Made by a program: the position numbers and the translations under genes | In this document: in pieces, positions 25,913 through 37,521 of the stretch | Position numbering within the stretch: the first letter of the stretch is position 1 | Layout of the letters: each line of letters starts with the position of its first letter | Notes under the pieces: generated by a model | Told to the model about the DNA's origin: nothing | Database searches by the model: none | Seen by the model: only the letters and a program-made list of their open reading frames with translations | Assembly (NCBI RefSeq): GCF_965200405.1 | Contig: NZ_OZ241356.1 | Coordinates: 3,348,001 to 3,412,000 of the forward strand | Origin: Glacieibacterium sp965200405 | GTDB lineage: Bacteria; Pseudomonadota; Alphaproteobacteria; Sphingomonadales; Sphingomonadaceae | Length of the DNA stretch: 64,000 nt | Reading direction: 5' to 3'

Positions 25913-27172
25913 GTGCATTGCAGTTCTAAATTTACCGGCCTTGGCGCCGTAGGGTGGCTTATTGCTTTCGGCGCACCGGCGCTGTCCGCGCCGCTCCTCG
26001 GGCCCGAATTCCAGCGCCAGACGATTATCTCGAAAACCTACACGACGACCGGCGATAGCTCGGTCGTCCACGGCAACGTCTTTGCCGGCGGCGTCTCCAC
26101 GACCGGGGCGAATGCCGATGTGCTGGGCAACCTCGTGTCGGGCGGGGCGGCGACGACCGGCGGGACAGGTTCGACCGTCACGGGTAACATCGTCTCGGGC
26201 GGCGTCGCCACGACGGGCGACGGATCGCTGATCGGCGGCAGCGTCACCTCGAGCGGCGCCTCGACGATCGGCGCAAACTCGCGCGTCACCGGCGATGTCA
26301 CCTCGGTCGGTGCCGCGACGACGGGCGACACGTCGTGGGTCGGCGGCACGATCCAGACCGGCGGAGCGGCAAGCACCGGAGCCAATTCGGTGGTCGTCGG
26401 CGCGGTCGGCGCGGTCGGCGCGATCAGCGTCGGCGCCAACAGCCTGGTCGGCTCGCAATATGCGCTGGCGGCGTCGCCATTCGTGGCGACCGAGCTCACC
26501 GCATCGCTCGACGCGGAGGCAGCGACACATACCAGCCTGATCCGCTATGCGCAGACCGCGCTAAAAAGCCTGGGCATCGGTACCGTCCTCGCAGCGACGA
26601 TGACGACCGACACGACGCTTTATTCGGGCGTCTACAGCGCCGCCAGCCTGTCGACGACTGCGGGCACGACGCTGACGCTCGACGGCCAGGGCAAGCTCGA
26701 CCAGGTCTGGGTCTTCAACATCGCCGATATCCTGGCGACCGGAGCTTCGACGAAGATCGTCATGATCAACGCCGGTGCCGGCAGCGGCATCATCTGGAAC
26801 ACCGGTGGCTATGCCAGCCTGGGCGCAAGCTCGGTCTTCCTCGGGACCATCCTCGCCGAAACCTACATCAGTGTCGGCGCCGATGCCGAGACGCTTGGCG
26901 TCACCAAGACCTGCGGCGGCCTTTTCTCGGCATCATCCTACGTCTCGACCGGCGCCGGCGCCAAGGTCGGTGGCTATGGCTGCTACGGCATCGGCAGCGT
27001 CTTCAACGTCGACAACGACGGCAAGGTGTACCGCCCGGTCACCATTCCGCCACCCGAGCCCAGCGACAACACCGTTCCGGAGCCACAAGCCTGGATCATG
27101 ATGCTGGCAGGCTTCTTCATCATCGGCTCGGCGAGCCGCCGTCGGGCTCGCCGCCAGGCCGTCGCCAGCTAG
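25913..27172 (+). CDS. Ice-binding-like (DUF3494) surface protein with PEP-CTERM signal
   Basis: A 419-residue exported protein. After a signal peptide (about 1-27), residues of roughly 35-180 form seven or so repeats of about 20 residues built on TTG…S.V.G.V.S.G, suggesting a beta-solenoid like bactofilins. The rest resembles DUF3494 ice-binding proteins: LYSGVYSAASLSTTAGTTLT, DQVWVFNIADIL, and FLGTILAETYISVGA. The C-terminus is VPEPQAWIMMLAGFFIIG followed by Arg-rich residues, a PEPxxWA-type exosortase sorting signal. GTG 25913 follows CGGGGA at about 7 bases and is preferred over GTG 25871. Ice binding itself is unproven; adhesion is another possibility. Confidence 0.8.
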   Translation: MHCSSKFTGLGAVGWLIAFGAPALSAPLLGPEFQRQTIISKTYTTTGDSSVVHGNVFAGGVSTTGANADVLGNLVSGGAATTGGTGSTVTGNIVSGGVATTGDGSLIGGSVTSSGASTIGANSRVTGDVTSVGAATTGDTSWVGGTIQTGGAASTGANSVVVGAVGAVGAISVGANSLVGSQYALAASPFVATELTASLDAEAATHTSLIRYAQTALKSLGIGTVLAATMTTDTTLYSGVYSAASLSTTAGTTLTLDGQGKLDQVWVFNIADILATGASTKIVMINAGAGSGIIWNTGGYASLGASSVFLGTILAETYISVGADAETLGVTKTCGGLFSASSYVSTGAGAKVGGYGCYGIGSVFNVDNDGKVYRPVTIPPPEPSDNTVPEPQAWIMMLAGFFIIGSASRRRARRQAVAS

Positions 27173-27221
27173 ACCGGGAACCAGCGGGTCCGGATCGCCG
27201 GGCAACATTCGCTGATAAGCG

Positions 27222-27253
27222 TCCGCTTCCAGGTCTTGGCGCCCGGAAGCGGA
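27222..27253 (+). terminator. Possible terminator hairpin after the ice-binding-like gene
   Basis: Perfect 9-bp arms TCCGCTTCC / GGAAGCGGA with a 14-base loop, 50 bases after the stop. Only a weak T-rich tail (TAGTCGTTTC) follows, so factor-independent termination is uncertain. Confidence 0.4.
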
Positions 27254-27291
27254 TAGTCGTTTCATTGCGTCGGCTTCGGTCGAGCCGGGCG

Positions 27292-27555
27292 TCAGGCGTC
27301 CGGTTCGAGTCCGTTCGGGAACTCGCCGCGCCGCGGTCGGAAGGGCGGGTCGTCACCCTCGCCGATCCAGTTGCCGCCTCGGCAGGTCACCGCGCGGCCT
27401 TCGATCATCTCGATCGATCCCGGCGGATAGAAGCGCCCGTCGAAGAAGCACGCGTCCTGGTCCTCCGTGACGATCGGACCGCCGGTGCCGCGGTCGATGC
27501 GCGGGTGATGCGGATCGAACGGGAGCAAATCGGGATCGTCCGGCACGTCCGGCAT
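27292..27555 (-). CDS. Hypothetical small protein
   Basis: An 87-residue acidic protein, Pro/Asp-rich at the N-terminus, with a compact segment ACFFDGRFYPPGSIEMI followed by a second Cys (VTCRGG). The Cys-Tyr/Phe-Pro-Gly-Ser pattern is loosely like small DUF1496-type proteins, but I do not assign it. It follows the next gene upstream (27560-27823) by 4 bases and is likely co-transcribed. There is no signal peptide or membrane segment. Confidence 0.55.
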   Translation of the reverse strand: MPDVPDDPDLLPFDPHHPRIDRGTGGPIVTEDQDACFFDGRFYPPGSIEMIEGRAVTCRGGNWIGEGDDPPFRPRRGEFPNGLEPDA

Positions 27556-27559
27556 GGAT

Positions 27560-27823
27560 CTAGCTCACCACGATCGGATTGTGGTTGGGATAGTCGACCA
27601 GATGACCTGCAAGATCCGCGTCGGCATCTTCGCGCGTCGACCTGGTCGGACCGATCCACTGGCCGCTGGGATGGTCTTCGCAGACAACGTAATAGCTTGT
27701 CTTCGCGACAGTCTCCACACCGCCACCAGCGGCGTCCGGATCCTTGAACCTGTCGCTGATCGAGTGCGCACCGTCCGGGATGGCCGGGTCGACGAACGCT
27801 TCCGATACCCTGAGAGTCACCAT
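27560..27823 (-). CDS. Hypothetical small protein
   Basis: An 87-residue soluble protein with no recognised domain; it contains TSYYVVCEDHPSGQWIG and a C-terminal acidic helix rich in Asp and Ala. A strong ribosome-binding site, GGAGG, lies 9 bases before ATG 27823. An 11-bp-arm inverted repeat ends one base upstream of this site. It appears to be the first gene of a two-gene unit. Confidence 0.6.
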   Translation of the reverse strand: MVTLRVSEAFVDPAIPDGAHSISDRFKDPDAAGGGVETVAKTSYYVVCEDHPSGQWIGPTRSTREDADADLAGHLVDYPNHNPIVVS

Positions 27824-27836
27824 TACAGCATCCTCC

Positions 27837-27864
27837 GATAGTTTAGGTTCGACCCTAATCTATC
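27837..27864 (-). repeat. Long inverted repeat upstream of the two small genes
   Basis: Arms of 11 bases, GATAGTTTAGG and CCTAATCTATC, pair at 10 of 11 positions around a 6-base spacer. It lies between the metH stop and the ribosome-binding site of the gene at 27823. It may be an operator or the end of the methionine operon transcript; no T-tract follows on the - strand. Confidence 0.6.
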
Positions 27865-27899
27865 ACGAACTGAAGGTCTCGACGAGCGGCTGCGGCGGC

Positions 27900-30565
<2,666 letters not shown>

Positions 30566-30569
<4 letters not shown>

Positions 30570-31630
30570 GCCGCGTCCGCCATGATCATCGGGTCGAGGC
30601 CGGCGAGGCGCAGCACCGGTTTCGGCCGCGGGATGACACGCGGCGGCTTGCCCTTCACGGCACGGGCCATCGAGGCGATATGCTCCGGCGTCGTGCCGCA
30701 GCAGCCGCCGACGACGTTGATCAGTCCTTCGGCGACCCATTCGGCGATAAAGGCGCCGGTGGTGTGCGGCTGCTCGTCATATTCGCCCAGGTCGTTGGGC
30801 AGCCCCGCGTTGGGATAGACCATGACCAGCGTGTCGGCGAGCGGGTTGAGCGTCTGCACATAGGGGCGCAGCAGGTCCGCCCCGAAGGCGCAATTCAGAC
30901 CGATGGTCAGCGGCTTGGAGTGTCGGACGGTGTACCAGAAGGCGTCGACCGAGTGGCCCGACAGGTTGCGGCCCGACATGTCGGTGATGGTCATCGAGAT
31001 CATCAGCGGGATCTCGTGTCCGCGCTGCTCCGCCAGTTCCAGCACCGCGATGATCGCCGCCTTGGCGTTGAGCGTGTCGAAAATCGTCTCGACGAGGATG
31101 AAGTCGCAGCCGCCGTCGAGCAGCGCGACCGCCTGGTCGGCATAGACCGCCTTCATCGCGTCGAACTCGACGGCGCGGAAGCCGGGATCGTTGACGTCGG
31201 GGGACAGCGACAAGGTCTTGTTGGTCGGCCCGATCGCCCCGGCGACGAAACGCGGGCGACCGTCCTTCGCTTCATAGTCGTCGGCTGCCTTCCGCGCGAT
31301 CCGGGCGGCGCCGAGGTTGATGTCGCGGACCAGATGGACGGCCTTGTAGTCGTCCTGGCTGATCGTGTTGGCGTTGAAGGTGTTGGTCGAAACGATGTCC
31401 GAGCCGGCATCGAGATAACCGCGGGTGATCGCGTCGATGATGTCGGGGCGGGTCAGGCACAACAGGTCGTTGTTGCCCTTCTGGTCGTCGGTCAGCTCAT
31501 AGTCGCCGCGATAATCGGCCTCGCTAAGCCCGTACGACTGGATCATCGTGCCGAACGCCCCGTCGGTGAGCAGGATGCGCTCGGAGGCGAGCGCACGCAG
31601 GCGGACGGCGGCGGCGGATGGCGTGATCAT
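30566..31630 (-). CDS. metH: Methionine synthase, homocysteine-binding part
   Basis: A 354-residue homocysteine S-methyltransferase module, equivalent to the first domain of full-length MetH. ILLTDGAFGTMIQ is the N-terminal motif. Zinc-ligand cysteines lie in GLNCAFG and GGCCGTTPEH. ATG 31630 overlaps the metF stop (ATGA); the frame upstream is not homologous. Splitting into two genes is common in alphaproteobacteria and is not a defect, since both parts are complete and coupled. Confidence 0.95.
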
Positions 31631-32571
31631 GCCGCAAGCTCCTGCGCCGGCGCAACCGGGCGAACGCCGAGCATGTGGCAGATCGCATAGGCCAGCTCGG
31701 CGCGGTTCAACGTGTAGAAGTGAAAATGCCGGACGCCGCCAGCATACAGCCGGCGGCACTGTTCGGCAGCGACGGTCGCGGCAACCAGCTGGCGAGCGGC
31801 AGGCTTGTCGTCGAGGCCATCGAACAGCCGCGCCATCCAGTCGGGCACCGAGGTCCCGGTCGCCTTGGCCATGCGCAGCAGGTTGGCGACGTTCGAAACC
31901 GGCAGGATGCCGGGCACGAGCTCGGCGGTGACACCGGCGTTCGCGGCGGCATCGCGGAAGCGGAAGAAGGTGTCGGGCTCGAAGAAGAATTGCGTGATGG
32001 CGCGCTGGGCACCGGCGTCGAGCTTGCGGCGCAGATGCTCGAGGTCTGAGGCGCTGTCGGGCGCTTCGGGATGCTGCTCGGGATAGGCCCCGACCGAGAT
32101 TTCGAAGTCGGCGACGCGGCGCAGGCCAGCGACCAGGTCGGCACTGCTGGTATAGCCGTCGGGCTGGGCGACGAAACGCTCGCCGGCCCGGGGCGGGTCA
32201 CCGCGCAGGGCAACGATGTGGCGGACACCGGCTTCCCAATAGGCGCGCGCGACATCATCGATCTCGGCGCGGCTGGCGTCGACGCAGGTCAGGTGTGCGG
32301 CGGCGGGTATTCCGGTCTCGCGCGCGATGCGCGCGACGGTGTTGTGGGTGCGCTCGCGGGTCGAGCCACCGGCGCCGTAGGTCACCGAGACGAAGCGCGG
32401 CTTGAGCGGACGCAGGGTCTCGATCGACTCCCACAGCGTCTTGTCCATGCCCTCGGTCTTGGGCGGAAAGAACTCGAACGACACGCCGATGTCACCGGGC
32501 AGGTCGGCGAACAACGGCGACCCGACGGCCCGCGAGGCTTCGTTCATCTGGGCAAAAGTCAGCGTGGTCAT
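31627..32571 (-). CDS. metF: Methylenetetrahydrofolate reductase
   Basis: A 314-residue flavoprotein that reduces 5,10-methylene-THF to 5-methyl-THF, the methyl donor for the MetH proteins encoded just downstream. VSFEFFPPKTEGMDKTLW, VSVTYGAGGSTRERT and AAHLTCVDASR open the TIM barrel, while ALRGDPPRAG and ITQFFFEPDTF hold FAD and folate contacts. Length is normal for bacterial MetF. ATG 32571 overlaps the regulator's stop (ATGA). Confidence 0.95.
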   Translation of the reverse strand: MTTLTFAQMNEASRAVGSPLFADLPGDIGVSFEFFPPKTEGMDKTLWESIETLRPLKPRFVSVTYGAGGSTRERTHNTVARIARETGIPAAAHLTCVDASRAEIDDVARAYWEAGVRHIVALRGDPPRAGERFVAQPDGYTSSADLVAGLRRVADFEISVGAYPEQHPEAPDSASDLEHLRRKLDAGAQRAITQFFFEPDTFFRFRDAAANAGVTAELVPGILPVSNVANLLRMAKATGTSVPDWMARLFDGLDDKPAARQLVAATVAAEQCRRLYAGGVRHFHFYTLNRAELAYAICHMLGVRPVAPAQELAA

Positions 32572-33524
32572 GCGGCTACCTGCTGCTGGAACGGGGGGCG
32601 CTCGCCGAGCCAAAGGGCAACGGTGAGCGGCTGGTCGACGCCGGCGGGAGCGGCGAGATGGGCGACGACGCGGGCGTCGAGGCCGGCATCGTCCATCCAA
32701 GCGCTGACCTGGGCGTCGTCGAAACCGAGGCGGAGATGGGCGTATTTGGCGCGCAGCTCCTCCCGGTCGTGCGGGGCGAAATCGGCGACCAGCAACCGTC
32801 CGCCGGGCGCCAGCACCCGCGCCGCCTCGGCGATGGCGAGGCCGGGGGCGTCGGCGAAGTGCAGGACCTGGTGGAGGACGACGGTATCGACGCTGGCATT
32901 GGACTGGGGCAGCGCGAACATGTCGCCGTGGCGGACCTCGGCATGCGCAAGGCCGGCCGCCTCGATCTTGCCGCGCGCCAGCCGCAGCATTTCGGGCGAG
33001 CGGTCGATGCCGATGGCAGTGCGCGCGCTGCCCCCGAGCAGCTCGATCATCCGCCCGGTGCCGGTGCCGACGTCGAGCAGCGTGCCGAGCGGGCGGCTGG
33101 CGAGCGCGCCGAGGATCGCGGCCTCGACATCGCATTCGGCGACATGCGCGGAGCGGACCTGGTCCCAGGTCGCGGCCTGCGCGGTGAAATAATCCTCGGC
33201 GGCGCTGGCCCGCTCGGCCCGGACGGCGGCAAGGCGAGCGGTATCGGCAACCGCCTCGCCCTCGTCCCAACTGTCGAGCGCCATCATCACCGGCCGGGTC
33301 ACTCCGTCCTCGCCGAGGCGGACGAACACCCAGGCGCCTTCCTTGAAGCGCCGCACCAGCCCGGCATCGGCCAGGATGCGGACATGGCGCGAGACCCGCG
33401 GCTGGCTTTGGCGGAGCACCTGCGCCAGTTCACCGACCGCCAGTTCCATGCGCCGGACAAGCAGCAGGATGCGGATCCGGGTCGGATCGGCCAGCGCGCG
33501 GAAGACAGGCAAAGCAACATGCAT
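32568..33524 (-). CDS. ArsR-type regulator fused to a methyltransferase domain
   Basis: A 318-residue fusion. Residues 1-90 form an ArsR winged helix (FRALADPTRIRILLLVRR, QSQPRVSRHVRILADAGLV). From about 110 onward lies a class I SAM-dependent methyltransferase fold with LLDVGTGTGRMIELL and LAPGGRLLVADFAPH. It heads the metF-metH operon, so it probably senses S-adenosylmethionine or S-adenosylhomocysteine and represses the operon, in the manner of SahR-type regulators. Whether the domain still methylates anything is unknown. ATG 33524 has no ribosome-binding site, and the predicted transcript starts only one or two bases before it. Confidence 0.88.
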   Translation of the reverse strand: MHVALPVFRALADPTRIRILLLVRRMELAVGELAQVLRQSQPRVSRHVRILADAGLVRRFKEGAWVFVRLGEDGVTRPVMMALDSWDEGEAVADTARLAAVRAERASAAEDYFTAQAATWDQVRSAHVAECDVEAAILGALASRPLGTLLDVGTGTGRMIELLGGSARTAIGIDRSPEMLRLARGKIEAAGLAHAEVRHGDMFALPQSNASVDTVVLHQVLHFADAPGLAIAEAARVLAPGGRLLVADFAPHDREELRAKYAHLRLGFDDAQVSAWMDDAGLDARVVAHLAAPAGVDQPLTVALWLGERPPFQQQVAA

Positions 33525-33532
33525 CGATTGCA

Positions 33533-33562
33533 GATATAAAGATGTCTTTATATGCCTGTCAA
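33533..33562 (-). promoter_or_regulatory. Promoter and operator of the methionine operon
   Basis: On the - strand TTGACA (33562-33557) and TATATC (33538-33533) are separated by 18 bases. A perfect dyad, ATATAAAGA-TG-TCTTTATAT read on the + strand (33534-33553), fills the spacer and overlaps the -10. The start codon lies 8 bases beyond the -10, so the mRNA should be leaderless or nearly so. Its position suggests repression by the ArsR-type protein it heads. Confidence 0.75.
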
Positions 33563-33671
33563 CGGCGCTGCACCTGTCTGCGTCCGATCACCATCGTTAC
33601 GGCATCGGAGCCTTGCCGCCCGGGCGACGTTATGGCACCGCCATCCGACAATTCTACGCCAAGGTCAGCCC

Positions 33672-34541
33672 ATGCGTTTCCAGTTCCTAATGCGTGCCGC
33701 AGCAAGCCTCGCCGTGCTGGCCGTCGGCGCCTGCGCGACGCCGCATCCCGGCAGCATCGCCGACGCCCAGCGCGATCCGTGGGAGAAGACCAATCGCAAG
33801 ATCTACGCCCTCAACCGCGGCCTCGATCGCTACGCGCTGAAGCCGGCATCGAATGTCTACCGTGCCGTCGTCCCCGGGGCGGCGCGACGCGGTGTCACTA
33901 ACGGCCTCAACAACATCACCGAGCCGACATCGTTCATCAACGCCATCCTGCAGGGCAAGATCAAGCAGGCGTTCCGCACCGTCGACCGCTTCCTGATCAA
34001 CAGCACGATCGGCATCGCCGGGCTGGCGGACCAGGCCACCGACCTGGGACGGCCTGAGGAGCCTGAGGACTTCGGCCAGACGCTGGCGGTGTGGGGCGTC
34101 AAGTCCGGTCCCTATGTCATGCTGCCGTTCTTTGGCCCGTCGACTTTGCGCGACACGGTCGGGCTGGCGGGCGATTTCGCCAGCGACCCGGTGCCCTATG
34201 TTCGGCGCGATGTGCTCGGCAAGTCGATCCTGATCACCGGTGGCCAATTCGGGCTGACGGCGCTCGACCTGCGCTCCAAGCTGACCGATGCCGGCGCCGA
34301 CAATGTCCTCGACAGCAGCCTCGACGAGTATGCGACGGTAAAATCGGCATTCCTGCAGCGGCGCCAGTCGCAGATTTACGACGGTTCGCCGCCGGATGAA
34401 GACGATGAGCCGGTCGAAGACGCACCGCTGGCGCCCGGCGCGACCCCCCCGGGCGCCGCTACGCCCGCCGATGGTCCGCCGACGGCACCCTCCCCCGCCG
34501 CGCCGCAGGCTTCGACACCGCCAGCGACGACGCCCCAATGA
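33672..34541 (+). CDS. mlaA: MlaA (VacJ) family outer-membrane lipoprotein
   Basis: A 289-residue lipoprotein of the Mla phospholipid-transport pathway, which removes phospholipids from the outer leaflet of the outer membrane. The signal peptide ends in VGAC (Cys20). The conserved core DPWEKTNRKIYALNRGLDRY, NNITEPTSFINAILQG, and FGQTLAVWGVKSGPY is present. After about residue 240 a Pro/Ala/Thr-rich acidic tail follows and is probably disordered. ATG 33672 starts the signal peptide; the longer upstream frame is ignored. The partner genes mlaBCDEF are not in the window. Confidence 0.9.
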   Translation: MRFQFLMRAAASLAVLAVGACATPHPGSIADAQRDPWEKTNRKIYALNRGLDRYALKPASNVYRAVVPGAARRGVTNGLNNITEPTSFINAILQGKIKQAFRTVDRFLINSTIGIAGLADQATDLGRPEEPEDFGQTLAVWGVKSGPYVMLPFFGPSTLRDTVGLAGDFASDPVPYVRRDVLGKSILITGGQFGLTALDLRSKLTDAGADNVLDSSLDEYATVKSAFLQRRQSQIYDGSPPDEDDEPVEDAPLAPGATPPGAATPADGPPTAPSPAAPQASTPPATTPQ

Positions 34542-34714
34542 AACGGGTCGTGTTCCTGTTGTTCTGCAGTATCGCGGCCTCGTGCCACAAGACCGAAGAG
34601 GCTGCTCCAGCAAAGGAAAGCGCGATCACCGAAGCAGAACGACGGGCAGTATTCGATACGGATGCAGCATTACGCGAGGCCCGCAGCACCCCTGCGGCAC
34701 AGTCGTCGCAATAG
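34538..34714 (+). CDS. Very small lipoprotein downstream of mlaA
   Basis: A 58-residue protein: signal peptide with a lipobox-like AASC (Cys16), then a charged, Ala/Glu-rich tail. Its ATG overlaps the mlaA stop (ATGA), which is the main evidence that it is real. It is too short for default gene callers and has no recognised family. A role alongside MlaA is only suggested by the coupling. Confidence 0.5.
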   Translation: MKRVVFLLFCSIAASCHKTEEAAPAKESAITEAERRAVFDTDAALREARSTPAAQSSQ

Positions 34715-34772
34715 GGAACAAATAACACGCGTGAGTGCTTTCGGCTCGGACTAACCAGCAGGAGGACTACCC

Positions 34773-35210
34773 ATGCGCGCTCTTACGACGACTGCAATTG
34801 CCCTTGTCGCTACCCTTGGTCTGGGTGCTTGCGGCAAGAAGGCCGAAACAACGACCACCGACACCAGCACGACCGCAACCACGACCGGCACCGATGCGAC
34901 CGCGACCACGGGCGCGACCGGCAGCGGCGCAGGCACCGGCACCGACGGTTCCGCAACCAGCGGCACCGGCATGAACGGCGCCAGCGGTTCGACCGGCGGC
35001 ACCGACGCAATGGCGGGTTCGGGCTCGTCGGCCGGCACGACCGGTGCGATGACCAGCGGCAGCGACGCCGGCGCGGGCATGACCTCGGGCAGCGGTTCGA
35101 CCGCCGGCTCGAGCATGAACAGCGGCGCAACTGGCTCGACCGGCACGACCGACACCCAGAACAGCACGACGGGCGCAGCCGGCTCGACCTCCGGTTCGAC
35201 GCCGCGCTGA
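34773..35210 (+). CDS. Low-complexity Thr/Gly/Ser-rich lipoprotein
   Basis: A 145-residue protein with signal peptide and lipobox LGAC (Cys21), followed by GKKAETTTTDTSTTATT and a Gly/Ser/Thr/Ala-rich tail with almost no charge. AGGAGG stands about 7 bases before ATG 34773, the strongest ribosome-binding site in the area, so it is probably abundant. Its N-terminal third resembles that of the lipoprotein at 61724-62104. A strong terminator follows. Confidence 0.7.
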   Translation: MRALTTTAIALVATLGLGACGKKAETTTTDTSTTATTTGTDATATTGATGSGAGTGTDGSATSGTGMNGASGSTGGTDAMAGSGSSAGTTGAMTSGSDAGAGMTSGSGSTAGSSMNSGATGSTGTTDTQNSTTGAAGSTSGSTPR

Positions 35211-35219
35211 GGTCACTCG

Positions 35220-35243
35220 CCGGCCCGGAGCGATCCGGGCCGG
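35220..35243 (+). repeat. Perfect hairpin with GCGA tetraloop
   Basis: A 10-bp perfect stem CCGGCCCGGA / TCCGGGCCGG closed by GCGA, a GNRA-type loop, lies 9 bases after the lipoprotein stop and 15 bases before the true terminator. It may stabilise the 3' end of the mRNA. Confidence 0.6.
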
Positions 35244-35258
35244 TAGCGACATAAAGAA

Positions 35259-35290
35259 GGGGCCGCGACTTGCATCGCGGCCCCTTTTTC
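35259..35290 (+). terminator. Intrinsic terminator after the Thr/Gly-rich lipoprotein
   Basis: A 10-bp stem GGGGCCGCGA / TCGCGGCCCC with a 6-base loop is followed by TTTTT. Its far edge lies about 20 bases from the convergent groL stop. The + strand T-tract marks it as the lipoprotein's terminator. Confidence 0.85.
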
Positions 35291-35312
35291 GTGCGTGGTT
35301 GGTAGGCGGACC

Positions 35313-36965
<1,653 letters not shown>

Positions 36966-37009
36966 GTTGTTTTCCTTGGATAGATTATTGAAGACGCAGC
37001 GAAATCAAC

Positions 37010-37297
37010 TCAGCCGAGAAGGCCGAGGATGTCGCTTTCCTTCATGATGATCAGGTCTTCGCCGTCGACCTTGACCTCGGTGCCCGACCACTTGCCGAAC
37101 AGGATCTTGTCGCCCTCGGCAACGTCGAGCTTGACGCGGTCACCGGCCTCGTTGCGAGCGCCCTTGCCGGCGGCAACGACGATGCCCTCCTGGGGCTTTT
37201 CCTTGGCGGTGTCCGGGATGATGATTCCGCCCGCGGTCTTCTCTTCGGCTTCGATGCGGCGAACGAGCACGCGGTCGTGGAGCGGCGTAAATTTCAT
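37010..37297 (-). CDS. groS: Co-chaperonin GroES (10 kDa)
   Basis: A 95-residue lid protein for GroEL. FTPLHDRVLVRRIEAEEKTAGGIIIPDTAKEKPQEG contains the mobile loop and is followed by GKWSGTEVKVDGEDLIIM, all as in the family (described here in part only: the loop is EEKTAGGIIIPD). ATG 37297 is the start; the long upstream frame is spurious. It is first in the groS-groL operon, 36 bases from the CIRCE element. Confidence 0.98.
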   Translation of the reverse strand: MKFTPLHDRVLVRRIEAEEKTAGGIIIPDTAKEKPQEGIVVAAGKGARNEAGDRVKLDVAEGDKILFGKWSGTEVKVDGEDLIIMKESDILGLLG

Positions 37298-37332
37298 GGG
37301 GTCGCACCTGTCTCTGGTTGCAAAATCCGTCC

Positions 37333-37361
37333 GCTGGCACTCATCGAGGAGGAGTGCCAGC
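37333..37361 (-). promoter_or_regulatory. CIRCE operator of groESL
   Basis: GCTGGCACTC-N9-GAGTGCCAGC is a perfect dyad with 10-bp arms and the canonical 9-base spacer of CIRCE, differing from consensus only in the outer bases. It is the binding site of the heat-shock repressor HrcA, whose gene is not in this window. Confidence 0.92.
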
Positions 37362-37370
37362 GACCCGGCG

Positions 37371-37400
37371 CATATGGTTCCGGGTTCATCTCCCGTCAAG
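37371..37400 (-). promoter_or_regulatory. Candidate heat-shock promoter of groESL
   Basis: On the - strand CTTGAC (37400-37395) is followed 17-18 bases later by CCATATG (37377-37371), which loosely fits alphaproteobacterial RpoH promoters. CIRCE lies directly downstream, near the expected transcription start. Combined RpoH/HrcA control is inferred. Confidence 0.5.
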
Positions 37401-37521
37401 GGACGGAATGGCCGTGCAGGGGTCGAAATCTGCCGCTGGAACGTTATACGGGCCAAGTTGAACCCAGGGTCGATCCGGCGCCGCGATCGACCCGGCCGGC
37501 GCCGCCACACGGAGACCGACG

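Noticed and set aside
34830..35200. Tandem repeat or CRISPR-like array
   Set aside because: The repetition reflects Gly/Ser/Thr codons in a lipoprotein with a strong ribosome-binding site. Unit length is irregular and there are no spacers.
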